Of a stretch of DNA of 64,000 nucleotides, positions 46,986 to 59,129 are shown in pieces. The notes beneath the pieces were generated by a model. The model was not told the DNA's origin. It saw only the letters and a program-made list of their open reading frames with translations, and ran no database searches. Location: the NCBI GenBank assembly GCA_963971425.1, contig OZ020514.1, positions 26,524,602 to 26,588,601 of the forward strand, in the 5' to 3' direction. The stretch is from Bryoerythrophyllum caledonicum. Lineage: Eukaryota; Streptophyta; Bryopsida; Pottiales; Pottiaceae. Every line of letters begins with the position of its first letter. The stretch's first letter is position 1. The position numbers were made by a program, and so were the translations under genes.

Positions 46986-47823
46986 CATATTCATTAAAAT
47001 GAGACAAATTGTGAATTTTGAGACTAAAAGCCTATTATTTTGGAAGTATAAATAATGTGAATAGTAATTGCAAACTAAAAGATACAATAAACAACATAAG
47101 GAAAAACATCACCAATCCATCACCTCAACTTTGTAAGCACAACATTTTAAATTATCAACTAAGAATAAAAGGTAAATTTTAGAATTTGGGCCTATTATCA
47201 ACAAGTTAGGGAGTGCATATATTAAAAGGCAGTTCTCGGAGAGTTTCCACTCGTGCATTATATTTCATTTAACAACTAAAGACTACAAGTCTATGTTTAA
47301 TTTGAAGTGGTATGACATGATAGACCTATCTACGCCACAATAATCAAGCAACAACCATCCATGGAAATTTAGAACTCATGAAAAATGGCAATCTATAATT
47401 CGAAATTACAAATGATGAAGTAAGGATGTTAGCGTGCCAGCAATGAATTTGTAGATTCTTTAATCAATTCTTACTTATAGAATCGTCATATGATAGTATG
47501 TACTCATACTATCTACTAGAGATATATTAATAAATCCTAGGGCCTTCAGATGCAAAGACTCTTGAGCTTTAAATTTTCCATAACCAATCATGGTTTCTTT
47601 TATTTAAGAATAAGGTTTAAAACAACAATCCGTGTCAACTGCCCGCGTACTCTTGGAAAAAGACAACAATGGACACACGCCAATATCAGCCCTACAACCA
47701 TCACGAATCCGAGACAAAATAGACTTCACTTGATTCTTTGACGAACTGAACTCCGAAGCCTCAGCAATAAATCCACAAATTGAATTTGACACCCCATTGA
47801 ACTACTAGGTCGGGCTATGACCT
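46986..47823. other. No recognised gene
   Basis: AT-rich DNA between the end of gypsy B and the FCP1-like pseudogene. It could be the 3' flank of that gene. No motif was recognised in the small frames at 47550-47792. Confidence 0.4.
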
Positions 47824-50800
47824 TCATTGTACCTTGAGAACGCAAAGCAGAACGCTAAGCGGGTGGCTGTCTACGATCAAAAAAATTTGGCACATCCTCT
47901 TTCTCCATGTATCTTGGTAGAGCTTTCGTTGAGAAGTATAATATGTTCTTGCTTGAACAACAACAAACATCCGCTTGAGAGGTGAAGAGGATGCAACAAG
48001 CACTATCCTTGCTCTTCTCTTGGGAGGGCTATCCACAACACCATCATCCACCTTTTGCTTAGAGAAGTCCATGATAGTAGAGGCAACATCGGTTGCAGTG
48101 CACATAAGTTATGGTTTCGATTGCTGGAGCTAGGAGATGTCACCAGCATAAGACCCACAGAACTTATGAATGATGCTAACATTTGAGGGCAGCATACTAC
48201 CATTATTCATGCATGCGGTAGGATCGGCACAAGACTTTGAAACCTAAAATTCATTTGTGTAAAACAAGGAATGAGAGAATGACAAGAACACATACGAGGC
48301 AATGAAATTATGTTCGACTCGAAGATAAGTTTTTGATGTCGTAAATGGTGACAGACACGACAAATACGTTGAAGGAGAAAACAAATGGTTGATATTTATT
48401 TACAGCTAACAAAATATATATAAAATCTACAAAGACAATTTAGCTACAAATATATCACAAAATATATTGTGCGTATTGATCCTACATTGGAAATCCCTAG
48501 ATTTGTGAAGGTCCCCTATATTGTGAGTAAAAAGTACTCCAACAACTATTTAAGAAGTGATTTAAAAACATTGGGAATCTGGTACATAATACCCATGTTC
48601 CTTGTGGAAAGCGCCATTCTATCAATGATATGATTCATTACAGGACTATCACGCACCAAAGGAGGTGCCCCTATACAATTACTATTGACATAATTCTTCA
48701 ATTGCCCGAGAGGACATTCACAATGCAAGCAGCAAAGCCACATTACAAGAGTCCCGGTAAGGACATTATCATTCGTATCTAAGCGTGTCCATGGAGACAA
48801 AAAGATGGCGTTTCCGGTAAAATTACAAACACTCTTCTCCAAGCTATTGTCTATAAGAAGAGTTTTGTCGGAGTTAAAGACTACCAAATCATGTCAAAGG
48901 CTAACCAACGTTTATGAGAAGGTTTTTAAAACAATGGCTTTTGCGAATTATCCAAGCCATGAGGTACACATTCCGTGATGTTTTAATTTGTAAACATTTT
49001 TCTTGACCTAGAGCAAGATCGGGAGCCTCCAAGTCCTTGAAGAGACAAGCCGCAATTGCCTCAACTGTGGATTTCTTCATAGAGCTCCAAATGACGACAA
49101 AGTTTAGAAAGTTTCTCATGACCGTTAAAAACTTACGAACACCTTGACGAAAGTAAACCGCCTTTGGTCCAATCAAGGTAGGAATGGTGGACGAATAATC
49201 TATTCGTTGTGAGCTATGCGCAGAAAGCCTCACAGCTGCAGAGACTAGATCCATCACGCATAGAATGCCATTCAAATCCATGACGAGATTCAGCCACTTT
49301 GCTGGTCTCGTGCTCTTAGTAACGGACACAGCTCTAGGAACACAGTCTTGGGACAGGACCAACACACAATACAGTCAATGGTAGAAATATGTTGAAGTTA
49401 CCTCATAAAATGCAAATTGAGTAATATGCAATAGAATTGTCACTGATTGCACAAATCCCCCCACATAGCGACTGGGATACAATTTTTCCATTTGAAGGCT
49501 TGAATGCAAGAGGACGGTGAACAATGTCATCTAATCCAATATGAGAAACAATTGAAGAAAATGAATTGTTAAACAATCCTTTAAATTATGATAACTTTGT
49601 ATATACAGAAATGTACACTCCTCGTAAAATACATCAAAAATTGTATGGATCCGACGCCCGCATGCAAACACATCCAAATTAAACCTACTGAGTCTGACAC
49701 TGAGCACTTTCATTCCAAAAAAACCACGGCTGCAGTTCGTGATCAAACGAGCAAAAATGTAATAAAAAAGCTAGCCAACTTTATCCCCCTCAAATGATTG
49801 TGGTCCTCGAGGCCCTGGAGACGGATCAAAGTCGATACGCTCCTCCATGCACATCTCTTCTTCATCCACCGCAGCCTTTGCTTAACACATTTCTTTCGCA
49901 AATTGAGCAGGGACCGGTGGAGTCGAATTGCCAGGAAAACGAGCACCTCCAGCATGGACAACACGCTCACAAATAACAACGACGGCGCCTTTAGAGGAAG
50001 GTAAATTCAGAACTGGCTTCGAAGGCTGAGTATCCTTGGATTGAGGATACACGGACTACTTGGATGATGCAGATGGGATTTCTCCGTGAAGATATGGCGC
50101 TTGAGGTACGAGGTCTACAGAATGCTCCTGGACGACTAAAACAGAAGCTTCTCCAATTGGATGAGATAAAGAGCACGGTTGCAATCCAGTCAAAGAAGTC
50201 TGAGGCTTAGCCACAGACTTATCCTTGTTGCAAGGATAAGTGGAGGAATGAGACACGACGGATTTGGATGAAGCACAGAGAACATGAACCAAAAATTAAG
50301 CTTTGTCAGGAAGAGGTTCCACCAACAACTGCGCTTGAACCTTAGTGCGAATTGATGCCGCAAGCCTCCTTTGGTTTTGCGCAAACTTTGCCTGCTGCTT
50401 CTCGAAAGCAATTTCCATCTCAACTTGTTTTTTCTGGGCAGCTTTCAACTTGGCAATGATGGCCTGCTTTTCCTTTTGCTTTTGGAGGCGTTGATTTTGT
50501 TAATGCTTGTAATAGTCAGCACGAGGTTCATACTTTACAATCTTCCTAGGGGCAAAAGCATGCCCAAGTGCATTGAAGAAGGCAACATTGGATTCAGAGT
50601 AGCCATCCAATCCCAATTCAACCAACATTCCCACAACGGTCGGATCCACCGCATGCTGAGATGGAGCAGAACAATCTCCACCTTTATCATCACCGGAGTC
50701 AGAAAGCAGGATGATAGAACCATCTTGACGAATGCTTCCAATGACGAGAACCTCTGAAGCGGAAGTAGTTGTAACTAGAGATTTGTCAAGACCGCGATGA

Positions 50801-51372
50801 GCTTCTGAATGAACGACTTTGATAAAAATTGGAAAGTCATCGTCCGCAAGCACACGAGATGGTTAGGGGGGCAATCTACGACTAGATCTACAAGACGGCT
50901 CCGCAATATCCATGCTTAGGCTTAAAAGATCAACACCAACATTGCTACAATATGGATTGACTAACAATGGAGCCCCATATGGAGGCTGCGGAGTCAATGC
51001 ATCGCTATCAGATGCCCGCTCGATCTCGGGGTAGTCCTGCCAGGATCCACCACTAGTGCGTTGAGCACGTTGACAAGCACGTTCAACCTTCCTTGGCCAG
51101 GTTTGGGACCTTGGAACGCGTTCATGAGGTGCTACATATAATGTTGATGTAGAGGCACCTAAGACGTCGGATGGCAAAGGCCCAACATAAGCACAGTCCT
51201 TGTGAATGAAATCATTCATGTCTAGCTGAAAAATCTGCTTCACTTGATTCTTATATTGAAGCTGGAAGGATTTATTAATAAGACCGTAGAATGATGATCC
51301 AAACATTTGCGAGGAAACAATAAGATCAGAAACAAGATCAGAAACCAAATTAAGAAACAACAAGTGTTGCAA
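47824..51372 (-). pseudogene. FCP1/NIF (HAD-type CTD phosphatase)-like multi-exon gene, decayed
   Basis: Minus strand. The first part (51372 to about 49790) is one long frame of about 527 codons without a frame change: a Pro/Ser-rich start, an acidic SDSGDDKGGD stretch, a coiled helix (KQAIIAKLKAAQKKQVEMEI) and a Pro-rich end. After an intron comes the FCP1-homology/HAD domain (49365-48901): AKWLNLVMDLNGILC (the DxDGT loop, here DLN), PTLIGPKAVYFRQGVRKFL and VVIWSSMKKSTVEAIAACLF. Its continuation 48887-48546 has SDKTLLIDNSLEKSVCN and GNAIFLSPWTR, the second Asp motif region. A last exon-like frame begins after an AG near 48242. About seven in-frame stops are present, all TAA or TAG and each explicable as a Gln codon with one C-to-T change. 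The second catalytic Asp of the DxDG motif is Asn here, as in several plant relatives. Whether this is a host gene or one captured by a mobile element is open. Confidence 0.7.
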
Positions 51373-51399
51373 GTCCTCGGGTCATTATTCCTCCAAAAG

Positions 51400-51623
51400 T
51401 CACTCGATTGCCATTATATGCTTCCAAAGTAAACCACTCCGGTGTCCTTCCCACAGAGACCTATAGTTTCTTTCTGAATAAACTACAAAAACAAACTACC
51501 AAACACTACTCCACATGTCAGCTTTCCTACTCATTCCTTTGCTCAATATCTGAATCCTTCCGGATTTTGGACTTTCTTTAATAGCTTCCCGAACTAATTT
51601 TTGGACAGATGGAAGGAAGTTTT
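51400..51623 (-). repeat. LTR-like fragment related to the tail of GC-rich element 1
   Basis: Minus strand: ATCCGGAAGG, GAGTAGGAAAGCTGAC, then AAGAAACTATAGGTCTCTGT and GGGAAGGACACCGGAG parallel the plus-strand stretch 39475-39580 (GAGTAGGAATGCTAAC, AAGAAACAATAGATCTGTGT, GGGAACG). It lies immediately upstream of the FCP1-like gene and directly against the left end of the copia element. Confidence 0.5.
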
Positions 51624-51888
51624 TGTTAGAGATTAGAGTTGCTCGTTGTTATTATGATATCATAAATAGTTGAGGTAGATTAAGAAGGAAAAGTAAAGGG
51701 GAGTAAATCGAGAGAGGTGATATAAACATAAAGTAGTCCCATATGAATTGGCAAAAGATGTTACCATTTGGAACTATAAGTAAAGGCCTTCAAAAGAAGG
51801 CCATATCTTACTCCAAGCATTGTTTGTAATACCTTCTGTATTTCATTTCTTGTGCAATCATTTCTCTACTTCTTTTGAACCTCAATAG
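51624..51888 (+). repeat. Copia 5' LTR
   Basis: Starts TGTTAGAGATTAGAGTTGCT and ends near GAACCTCAATAG. It matches the 3' LTR over its whole length. Confidence 0.88.
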
Positions 51889-51954
51889 ATTATCGGCCCA
51901 CTCATGTGAGTTGCGTGTATAAAGTTTTGGTGCAAATCAGTTAGGAGAAGATCT

Positions 51955-52370
51955 TAAGAGTCTTTGAGTCTTGAAAGTGCACAAGATCTAATTTGGAGCA
52001 TTGAAGGTGTACAAGATTTGACTCAAGGTTGTTGGAGCATTAAAGGTGCAGAAGGTTCAATTTGAAGCATAAAAGGTGATTGAAGTCGACCCAAGGAGTT
52101 TCTAGGAGCATTGGAGGTGCCTGAAGACAACCCAGGGAATTTCTAAGAGCATTGAAGGTGCACATTCAAGGGTGTCGACTTTGTAAGTGTTTACATTTGC
52201 AATTTTGCACTTTTGAACTTTGTCCATATATATAGTACACAATCCATATGGGTAGCTCTGAAATCTAAATGTTCTAGGTGTGTGTGCACGTTGCCTGTAC
52301 ACATAATACATAATCTGTATGGGTAGCCCTAGAATTTGAATATTGTAGGTGCATTAGTGCACATTGGTGC
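51955..52370 (+). repeat. Short tandem repeats in the copia leader
   Basis: Variants of GAGCATTGAAGGTGCACAAG occur about six times between 51955 and 52165 with spacing of 35-50 bases. A second, about 85-base duplication (CATATGGGTAGC, then AAATGTTCTAGGTG; copy TGTATGGGTAGC, then ATATTGTAGGTG) lies at 52240-52360. Confidence 0.75.
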
Positions 52371-54548
52371 CTAAAAAGGGCTCATTTGAGGGATTGAGAT
52401 GCACTAGTGCACATTGGAAGTTAGAAGTTATTGTTGAAGTGCAAATATGGCAACATATGATGGCGAGCATGCTTGAATTTTTCACAAGTTCAAAGGTAAT
52501 GTAGGAGTTTGAAACTCCCACTTGGTTGCCTCTACCAAAAAAATTAGTTAAATTGTGATTTTTTGTCTTAGAGAATTAGAAAAGTAATTAGTATTACGTA
52601 GAACGAGGTTGGGTTATAATTAGTGAAAGTCGGTGAATGCTTAACTAGATAATAAGTGTTAAAGTGGTGATAAAACGGGGCCATAAAACTACCAAAGTTA
52701 TTTCCAAAAAGACCTAGAAAGAATGCTCAAGAAAGATCTCCGGAACAAAAGTCCAAATCACCACTTAAAGACTAAACTAACTAGTCAAAGTCTTCATCAA
52801 CTAGATAGTATACCTAGTAGTGTTGGTAGTAGTTGTTAGGTTTTACGTTGTTGTAGAAGTTTAAGTCCCCATTTATGGACACTTCATTTTATATAAGGTA
52901 AAAAAGACAAAAAATTAAAAAACATTTTAAAAATAAAATAAAAATAAAAAAGAATAATAAATAAGAATAAAAAAATCCATACCCGGATATCAACCCGGAT
53001 ATGGGCTGGATATCCGGGGTACCTGAGTATCACCGAGCATGAGCAGCAGCCCAGGGAAGCACCTAAGCATAAGCCCAAGCCAACCTGGGTAGGAGCCCAA
53101 CACTGAGCATGAGCCCCGCCCAACATCAGATATGAGACCACATCTGGTTATCACCCCCGATCTCCACAGCCCCGACCCCGCAGTTCCAAACTTCGGCAGA
53201 CCTTTTCCTCTCGAGAACTTCTCCCGACCTCCCTTCTTCCGGCCTCCCTCTCGAATCTTTCCTCTGTCTCTAATCCCCCCCCTCTAATTTTGATTTTTTT
53301 TTTTCCTCTCTCTTGGTAGTTGAGGTCGTGAAGAAGAAAGTGGTGAAGAAGAAGAATGTGATGTCAAGAAAAAGAAGGGTTCTGAAGGAGGCTTTTTGAG
53401 GCTTTTCAAGGAGATTTCAAGGTGGTGAAGGAAGGATGCAAAGCTAGGATTTTGGAGGAGAGTTGGTGGCACGTAGGATTTGAAGCATAAAACCTAGGAT
53501 TTGGATATGGAGGAGGCTTTTTGACAGCGGTGGTAGAGATTTCTAGGCGTGGAGGTGGTGCTAGGAGATTCACGGCCGCGGCGAGAAGATTCAAGATACA
53601 AGTCCGCAATTTCAAGGAGGTTGGGATGCAACAAGGAGGTGGCAAGAAGTTGTAGAAAAAGTGATTCTTGCCAAATATTGGGTTTCTTTTGTTTGAGCAA
53701 ACTTTCTTGTTTGTTAAATTTTTTTCTCTTTTCTTTTCCCGGGGTGACCTCCACTTACCTCCTCTCCGGTCTAGAGAAAAGTCTACCGGTAGACTCTATC
53801 TAGACCTTGTATGTCCTAAATATTGGTTTCTTGCACTTGCAAGTCTACCTTAGTGTCTAATTGTTTGTTTTCTATTGTCCCAGCCTTGTGACAAAAATGT
53901 TCTTTTATGTTTTCTCCATTCTCCCCTCATCAGTAGGTCTTGTCTAATTTTTCTATCTTTTCCCCGGTCTTGCCAGTCAACCGGGAAACCCCTTTCCAAC
54001 TTCTTGTTTTTCCAAGACAACCGGTGTACTTTCTCCTTGAAGGGCTCAATTGTGATATTGTTTTGTTTGTTGTGTTACTAGATACTTGCAATACCAACAT
54101 CCACATTAGTCTAATAAAGTGTTCCGGAGAAAGTACACCGTTTGTCCGGTATATTTATGTTTTCGGGACCAGACCGGAGTCTGTGATAAGTTGATGGGGA
54201 GATTGGTCGAGGTACATGCACTTCACAAAGCTAGTCCATCCCGGACAATATGGCTCTACCGGAATCATTGATGCTTTTGAAAGTCGACCCGAACAAGTAG
54301 GAGGGAACTGCGAAAGGTGAACAATTGGGGGATGACTCATCCGGATGGGTTGCAAAGAATTATACAACAAGCCTTGGATCTTCTAGAAGAGACGTACGAT
54401 GACAGAGTTGCAACCTCATGGGACGCCCCAAGAAGTTTATCGGATTAATTCTCGGTCATGGACCACGGAAGTATGGCGCGAGGTGTATTCCTTTCGTCAA
54501 GAGGAGGGTTAGTAACCCAGAGTCAACTGCGAGCTGCTGGACAAGCTA

Positions 54549-55088
54549 TTGTCGAGTTTTTATGATGTGTCGAAGTGCTACCGGAGTGACCAATTCACAA
54601 ACCCCCGGATGAGAAGGGTGGTTGAGTTTCTAAATTCAATCTTCCACCCCAACCAACGTAAAAGAGTCACAGCTCGACTAGCCACCATCTATATATACAC
54701 ATTTTTCAAGGACTCCTCGGACTGGGGGTCTTTGTTGGAAGAGGCAATTTTGCCTCAACTCCAAACAATTCAACAAGGTGGATGCTCCAAGACTTTTTTG
54801 ACTCCATATCTCATGCACTTGTACGAGCATCACCATTGTTTGGAGCCGGAAGAGAAGAAGATGTGGAGACAAGGGATGGCTCTTCAAGATCATGTTCCCT
54901 GGGCTCTTCCTCAACACACGGAGCTCCGGTTGGCGTTTCAAGCAGTTCCGCGGGAAGCCTCTTCATCTCAAGCAATCTCGAGTGACGAAAGGACCTCCCG
55001 GTCTCACCGGAATAAACCACCACTAGCACCTTGGTCATCCAAAAACATATCCAAGTTCTCCGGTGAGGTGACCAGGGATGTCCAATAG
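54549..55088 (+). CDS. Open segment of the GC-rich element 2 protein, about 180 codons
   Basis: This open segment holds the conserved block of the family (NSIFHPNQRKRVTARLATI and YLMHLYEHHHCLEPEEK) and a Ser/Pro-rich continuation. It is a part of a longer protein and lacks its own ATG near the start. No known domain. Confidence 0.5.
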   Translation: MSSFYDVSKCYRSDQFTNPRMRRVVEFLNSIFHPNQRKRVTARLATIYIYTFFKDSSDWGSLLEEAILPQLQTIQQGGCSKTFLTPYLMHLYEHHHCLEPEEKKMWRQGMALQDHVPWALPQHTELRLAFQAVPREASSSQAISSDERTSRSHRNKPPLAPWSSKNISKFSGEVTRDVQ

Positions 55089-55427
55089 ATGGAGATGGAG
55101 CTTATGGAGGCAAAAAGTCTTCAGAGGACTCTCCGGAAGGTATTTGGAGTGGAAGACAATCGCGACATCTTGCCTGTAGCCTGGGAAAACCGGGAACAAC
55201 TAACCTAGTTAAAGAAAGATCTTCGGACCTCCCAAAAGGAGCATCATGATTCAAAGATCATGGCTCAAGAGACCATGGTGGCATTGACCAAGTTACTTGC
55301 TGGTCAAACAAGTGCTACTATACCATTGCAAGCCCAAGGCGTGCCCCGGAAGAAGATGACATTTATCTATGACAATTCTCTTTCTTCAGAGGAGGATGAT
55401 TCACCCATTTAAGATCCAGTTAGTCGG

Positions 55428-55784
55428 GTGGATTCTCCATCCTCCATGGAGTGGAGTGTGAAAGTTTACGAGAGGAAACAAGGCCTCCCGATAAAACCAA
55501 CCAGAAAGAAACCGGTTGACCTCCCTTTTTCTCCACCGGATTCTTTAGTTGAGTCTTTAGTAGCCATGCTTTTTGATCTCACGGAGATTCCTTATGTATC
55601 TTTAGATACATCCAATCTATCGATGGATACTCCTAATCCACCAGTAGACCTCCCAGCTCAGACATCCAACCTTCTGATGGATTCTCTTGACCATGTACTC
55701 GTGGGTACTCCCAACCTCCTTGACAATCCCCCTATGGATCAACCGGAAAATAATTCCACTCTTCTAGATGAGTCTTATGGTTGA
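55428..55784 (+). CDS. Open segment near the 3' end of GC-rich element 2
   Basis: A Pro/Ser/Asp/Leu-rich segment with short internal repeats (SLDTSNLSMDTPNPP, TSNLLMDSL, PNLLDNPP). It takes the place of the Pro/Ser-rich tail of element 1's second frame. No known domain; probably the C-terminal tail of the element's protein. Confidence 0.4.
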   Translation: MDSPSSMEWSVKVYERKQGLPIKPTRKKPVDLPFSPPDSLVESLVAMLFDLTEIPYVSLDTSNLSMDTPNPPVDLPAQTSNLLMDSLDHVLVGTPNLLDNPPMDQPENNSTLLDESYG

Positions 55785-56689
55785 GCCTTTGATATATGTT
55801 ATGTGTTATTGTTGAATTATCCCATCGATTGATGGGATAATGTTAAAAGTTGCTAGATTTAAACACTAGGGTGAGAGTAGTGATGTTGATGGGGCTCCAT
55901 TGCGCACCCGGTCACTACCACTTGAGTGATTTCTCCGGCTATTTACTTTTGTTAGGGAATGTTTTACCGGTCTCGGACCGGGAGTCTCCCGGTTTATTGG
56001 TCTACCGGTAATCCACCGGTGACTAGGCTATCCTTGATTTTATGATCTTGATGCCATTTTGTCCTTTTGTGGATCTATTTTTGGAGAGTAGCTAGTAGCC
56101 TTTGTGTACTTAAGGAGCGTTGAGTTATTGTGTTAAGTACTCTTCTCTTTGTTTCTTTGTTTGTGTCTTGCCTTCATTACTTGTGTTTAGAGTAATCAAA
56201 ATGATTTGCTTATCATTAGAGTGTTGTGAGACTAATATCTTCTTTGATTGATTCATTGGGTGTAGTTGTAGTTGCGACTCCGTTTTGCATGATCGATTTA
56301 TCGAGACTATTTTTGGTAGATTGTGAATACCAGTAAACTAGCTGCAACCTTTTAACTCTTTCAAGATGTAGAGTTAGATTTTCTATATTGTAGCCTGTGG
56401 GCTACGAGAACGGAGGGCACAAGCTTTTCGAGCACTATAATAACATACCAAAAAACTACTCTGATGTTCAACATAGTTTAAACTAAACACTTATGGATAC
56501 TTGTTACTGGTCACAAAGGTCCCGGGGAAGCCATCCTCCGGGATGTGCTGAAATATTAAGTGAGAATTGTTTGTAGATTTAGGAAGTCTAACACACAATA
56601 AAAATCCCTACAAACAATCTGGTTAGGTGGGCTCGCTTAAGGTTAATTTTTGTTAACTTTAAAAATCACAAACCACTAGACTACGGCAA

Positions 56690-57426
56690 GTGAGAATTTC
56701 AATATTTGGAAGTTCAAGATGGAGATGGTGTTGGCATCCATGGACCTTTGAAAGATTATGCATGACTCCGAGGAGCCTCCATCCGAAGACAATGATCCAA
56801 AGGTGAAGAAAGACTATAGTCGGCGTGAAGAAAGACTATAGTCAACTTGCCCACATCAAGAATTCCAAGAGATCTGTGGAAGCATGGAAGACTTTGTGCA
56901 GCATGCAAGGAGCTTATCCAACATCTTCTTGTCTAACATTCGCCAGAAGCTCTTCACAATCAAGATGCAAGAGGGAGATGATTTATTGAATCATATCAAC
57001 GAAGTAAAAGCACTTGCGGATCAACTCACTTGCTAGGATGTCTCGGTGAGAGATGATGTGGTTATAACCTTGCTTGAGAGTTTGCCGCCTTCATATCAAC
57101 ACTTGACCACGGCCTTGGAGACCTTGGCAATGAAGGAGCTCACCATAGAGTTTGTGACGGCGAGGTTGATGCACGAAGTGTCCAAGCACAAAGAGAAGAT
57201 GCCCGATGGCGAGGATGTGGCCTTCGTGTCAAAACAAAACAAGTGGGGAGGCTCTTCTTCAACACGTGGCGAGCCCAAGGTATGTTACAATTGTGGCAAA
57301 CCGAGCCACATTGCACGAAATTGCTTCAAGCCAAAGAAGTGGAAGTGGGACAAAGCGAACCAAGCAAAGAAGAAAGAGAACGCCAATCATGCCAAGGAGG
57401 ATGATGACTATGCATTTGCAACTTAA
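56690..57426 (+). pseudogene. Copia gag, fossil
   Basis: Typical copia gag features: FNIWKFKMEMVLASMDL at the start, then VITLLESLPPSYQHLTTALE and a CCHC zinc knuckle CYNCGKPSHIARNCF (about 57283-57327), followed by a Lys-rich tail. The N-terminal tip lies before the nested element, at 52447. Confidence 0.88.
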
Positions 57427-57439
57427 GGTGGACCACATT

Positions 57440-58740
57440 CCAAGTCCATGTGATAGTGGATCATGGATACGGGTGCTACAAAACACATGACACCTCATAA
57501 GGCGGCATTTGACACGTATGAGGTAATTGTTCCATGGAATGTCCATTTGGATTTTAGATAGTCTTGTGGAGGGCGTTGGCGTCGGATCTATTGTTGTCGA
57601 AGTACTTGTGAAGGGTTGCTCTGAGAGATTTAGAATCAAGGACGATCTCATGTGCCCAATTTGCAAGCAAACTTGCTCTCGGTGAGCAAACTTGTGACAA
57701 GTGGAATGAAGGTGCAATTCAACGTGGATGGATGAATGTTGAGGGCACCAAACAAAGAATTTGATGTTCTTGTGGTAGCACCTCGTGAAGGCAGTTTGTA
57801 TCAAGCAACTTTCATCAAAGTGTTTGAGGTGGATGCGGCCAACGCGGCACAATCATCAACAAAGAACAGTGCATTGGAGCTTTGGCATGGTCGTTTTGGT
57901 CATTTGAACGTGAGAAGTGTGCATTTATTTGAAAGCATGGTAGGTGGCATGGCTCTTGGCAAAGCTGAACCATCAATGTCATTTGTGAAGGGTGCGTGTA
58001 AGGCAAGCAGCATAGAGCACCATTTCCGAAGGATGGAGCGCCCCGTGCAACAAAGCCTTTAGAGATTGTGTATTTGGATGTGTGCGGCCCTATGCGGGCC
58101 ACTTCCATAGGTGGTGCAAGGTATTTTGTGACCTTCATTGATGACTTTTTGAGGAGGGTGTGGGTATACATTTTGAAGACAAAGGAGAATGCCTTGAGAA
58201 GTTCATGGAGTTCAAGGCCCTTGCAGAGAAGCAATCAAAGCACAACATCAAGGTGTTTTGGTCGGACAATGGTGGGGAGTTCATTTCCAAAGGCTTTAAA
58301 ATTTTCATGAAGAAGCATGGCATTGAGAGGCACACGTCAACACCTTACACGCCGGAGCAAAATGAGTCGCGGAGCGTGCAAATCGTACCCTAGTGGAAAT
58401 GGCGAGGAGCATGGTCCATGCACAATGCCTAACGCTTGAATTTTGGGCGAAATGGGTGGCCACTCTGGTCTACATCGGCAATCGATGTCCAACAAGGGCT
58501 CTCATCACCATCACATCCAAGAAGCTTGGAGTGGCCACAAGCCATGCATTGCGCATATGTGTGTGTTTGGATGCATTGCATATGCGATGGTGCCGGATAC
58601 AATGAGGGATGAGGTTGATGCAAAAGGCACAAAGTGTTTGTTTCTTGGCTATTGTAAGGGCACTAAGGCATATCCGCTCATATGCATTGAGACGAAGAAG
58701 ATCATTTAGAGTCGTGATGTAGTATTTGTTGAAGATACTA
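57440..58740 (+). pseudogene. Copia protease and integrase, fossil
   Basis: A protease motif (MDTGATKHMT) lies near 57465-57495, the GAG-pre-integrase helix LELWHGRFGHLNVRSVHLFE near 57877-57936, and integrase segments YLDVCGPMRATSIGG (58068), VFWSDNGGEFISKGF (58252) and EFWAKWVATLVYIGNRCPTR (58438). Order is that of Ty1/copia. Not intact. Confidence 0.88.
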
Positions 58741-59129
58741 CTAGAATTGGTGATGTTTTGGAAATGAGTCCAACTGGGAGAAGCGAGACCCCTACCTTGG
58801 TGGACGAATCTTCCAAACCACCGCCTTTGAAAGATTGCGTAGCGATACCAAAAAGAAGAGAGATTGGATGACGTAGAAGGAGGTGTAGCATCTTCATCAA
58901 CACTTTCACCAAACGGTGAGGACTTGGAGAACTTACAAGAGCCGTGGTATCCAAGAAGAGAGCGTCGCCCGCCTGGTGAATGGTGGAAGAGCCACATTTT
59001 GCCTCAGCATGAGATAGAGCGTGCCAATGTGACGTCATTGGAGGATCCTTTAAACATGTGTGAGGCTATGCAATCGGAAAATGCGAGCAAGTGGGAGTCG
59101 GCCATGCAAGAGGAGTACGACTAGCTCAT

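Larger units (their letters stand above)
52497..56690 (+). mobile_element. GC-rich element 2, inserted in copia gag
   Basis: Copia gag is readable just before 52497 (start at 52447) and again from 56690, which brackets the insertion. The inside has a TATATAA at about 52890, a pyrimidine-rich leader (53150-53290), CCGG-rich words (ACCGGT, TCCGGA) and the frames 54549-55088 and 55428-55784. The protein block shared with element 1 shows common descent, but the two are well diverged. Near 55880, GTTGATGGGGCTCCATTGCG and CACCCGGTCAC recall the end motif of element 1 and gypsy B. Broken in its first half. Confidence 0.65.
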
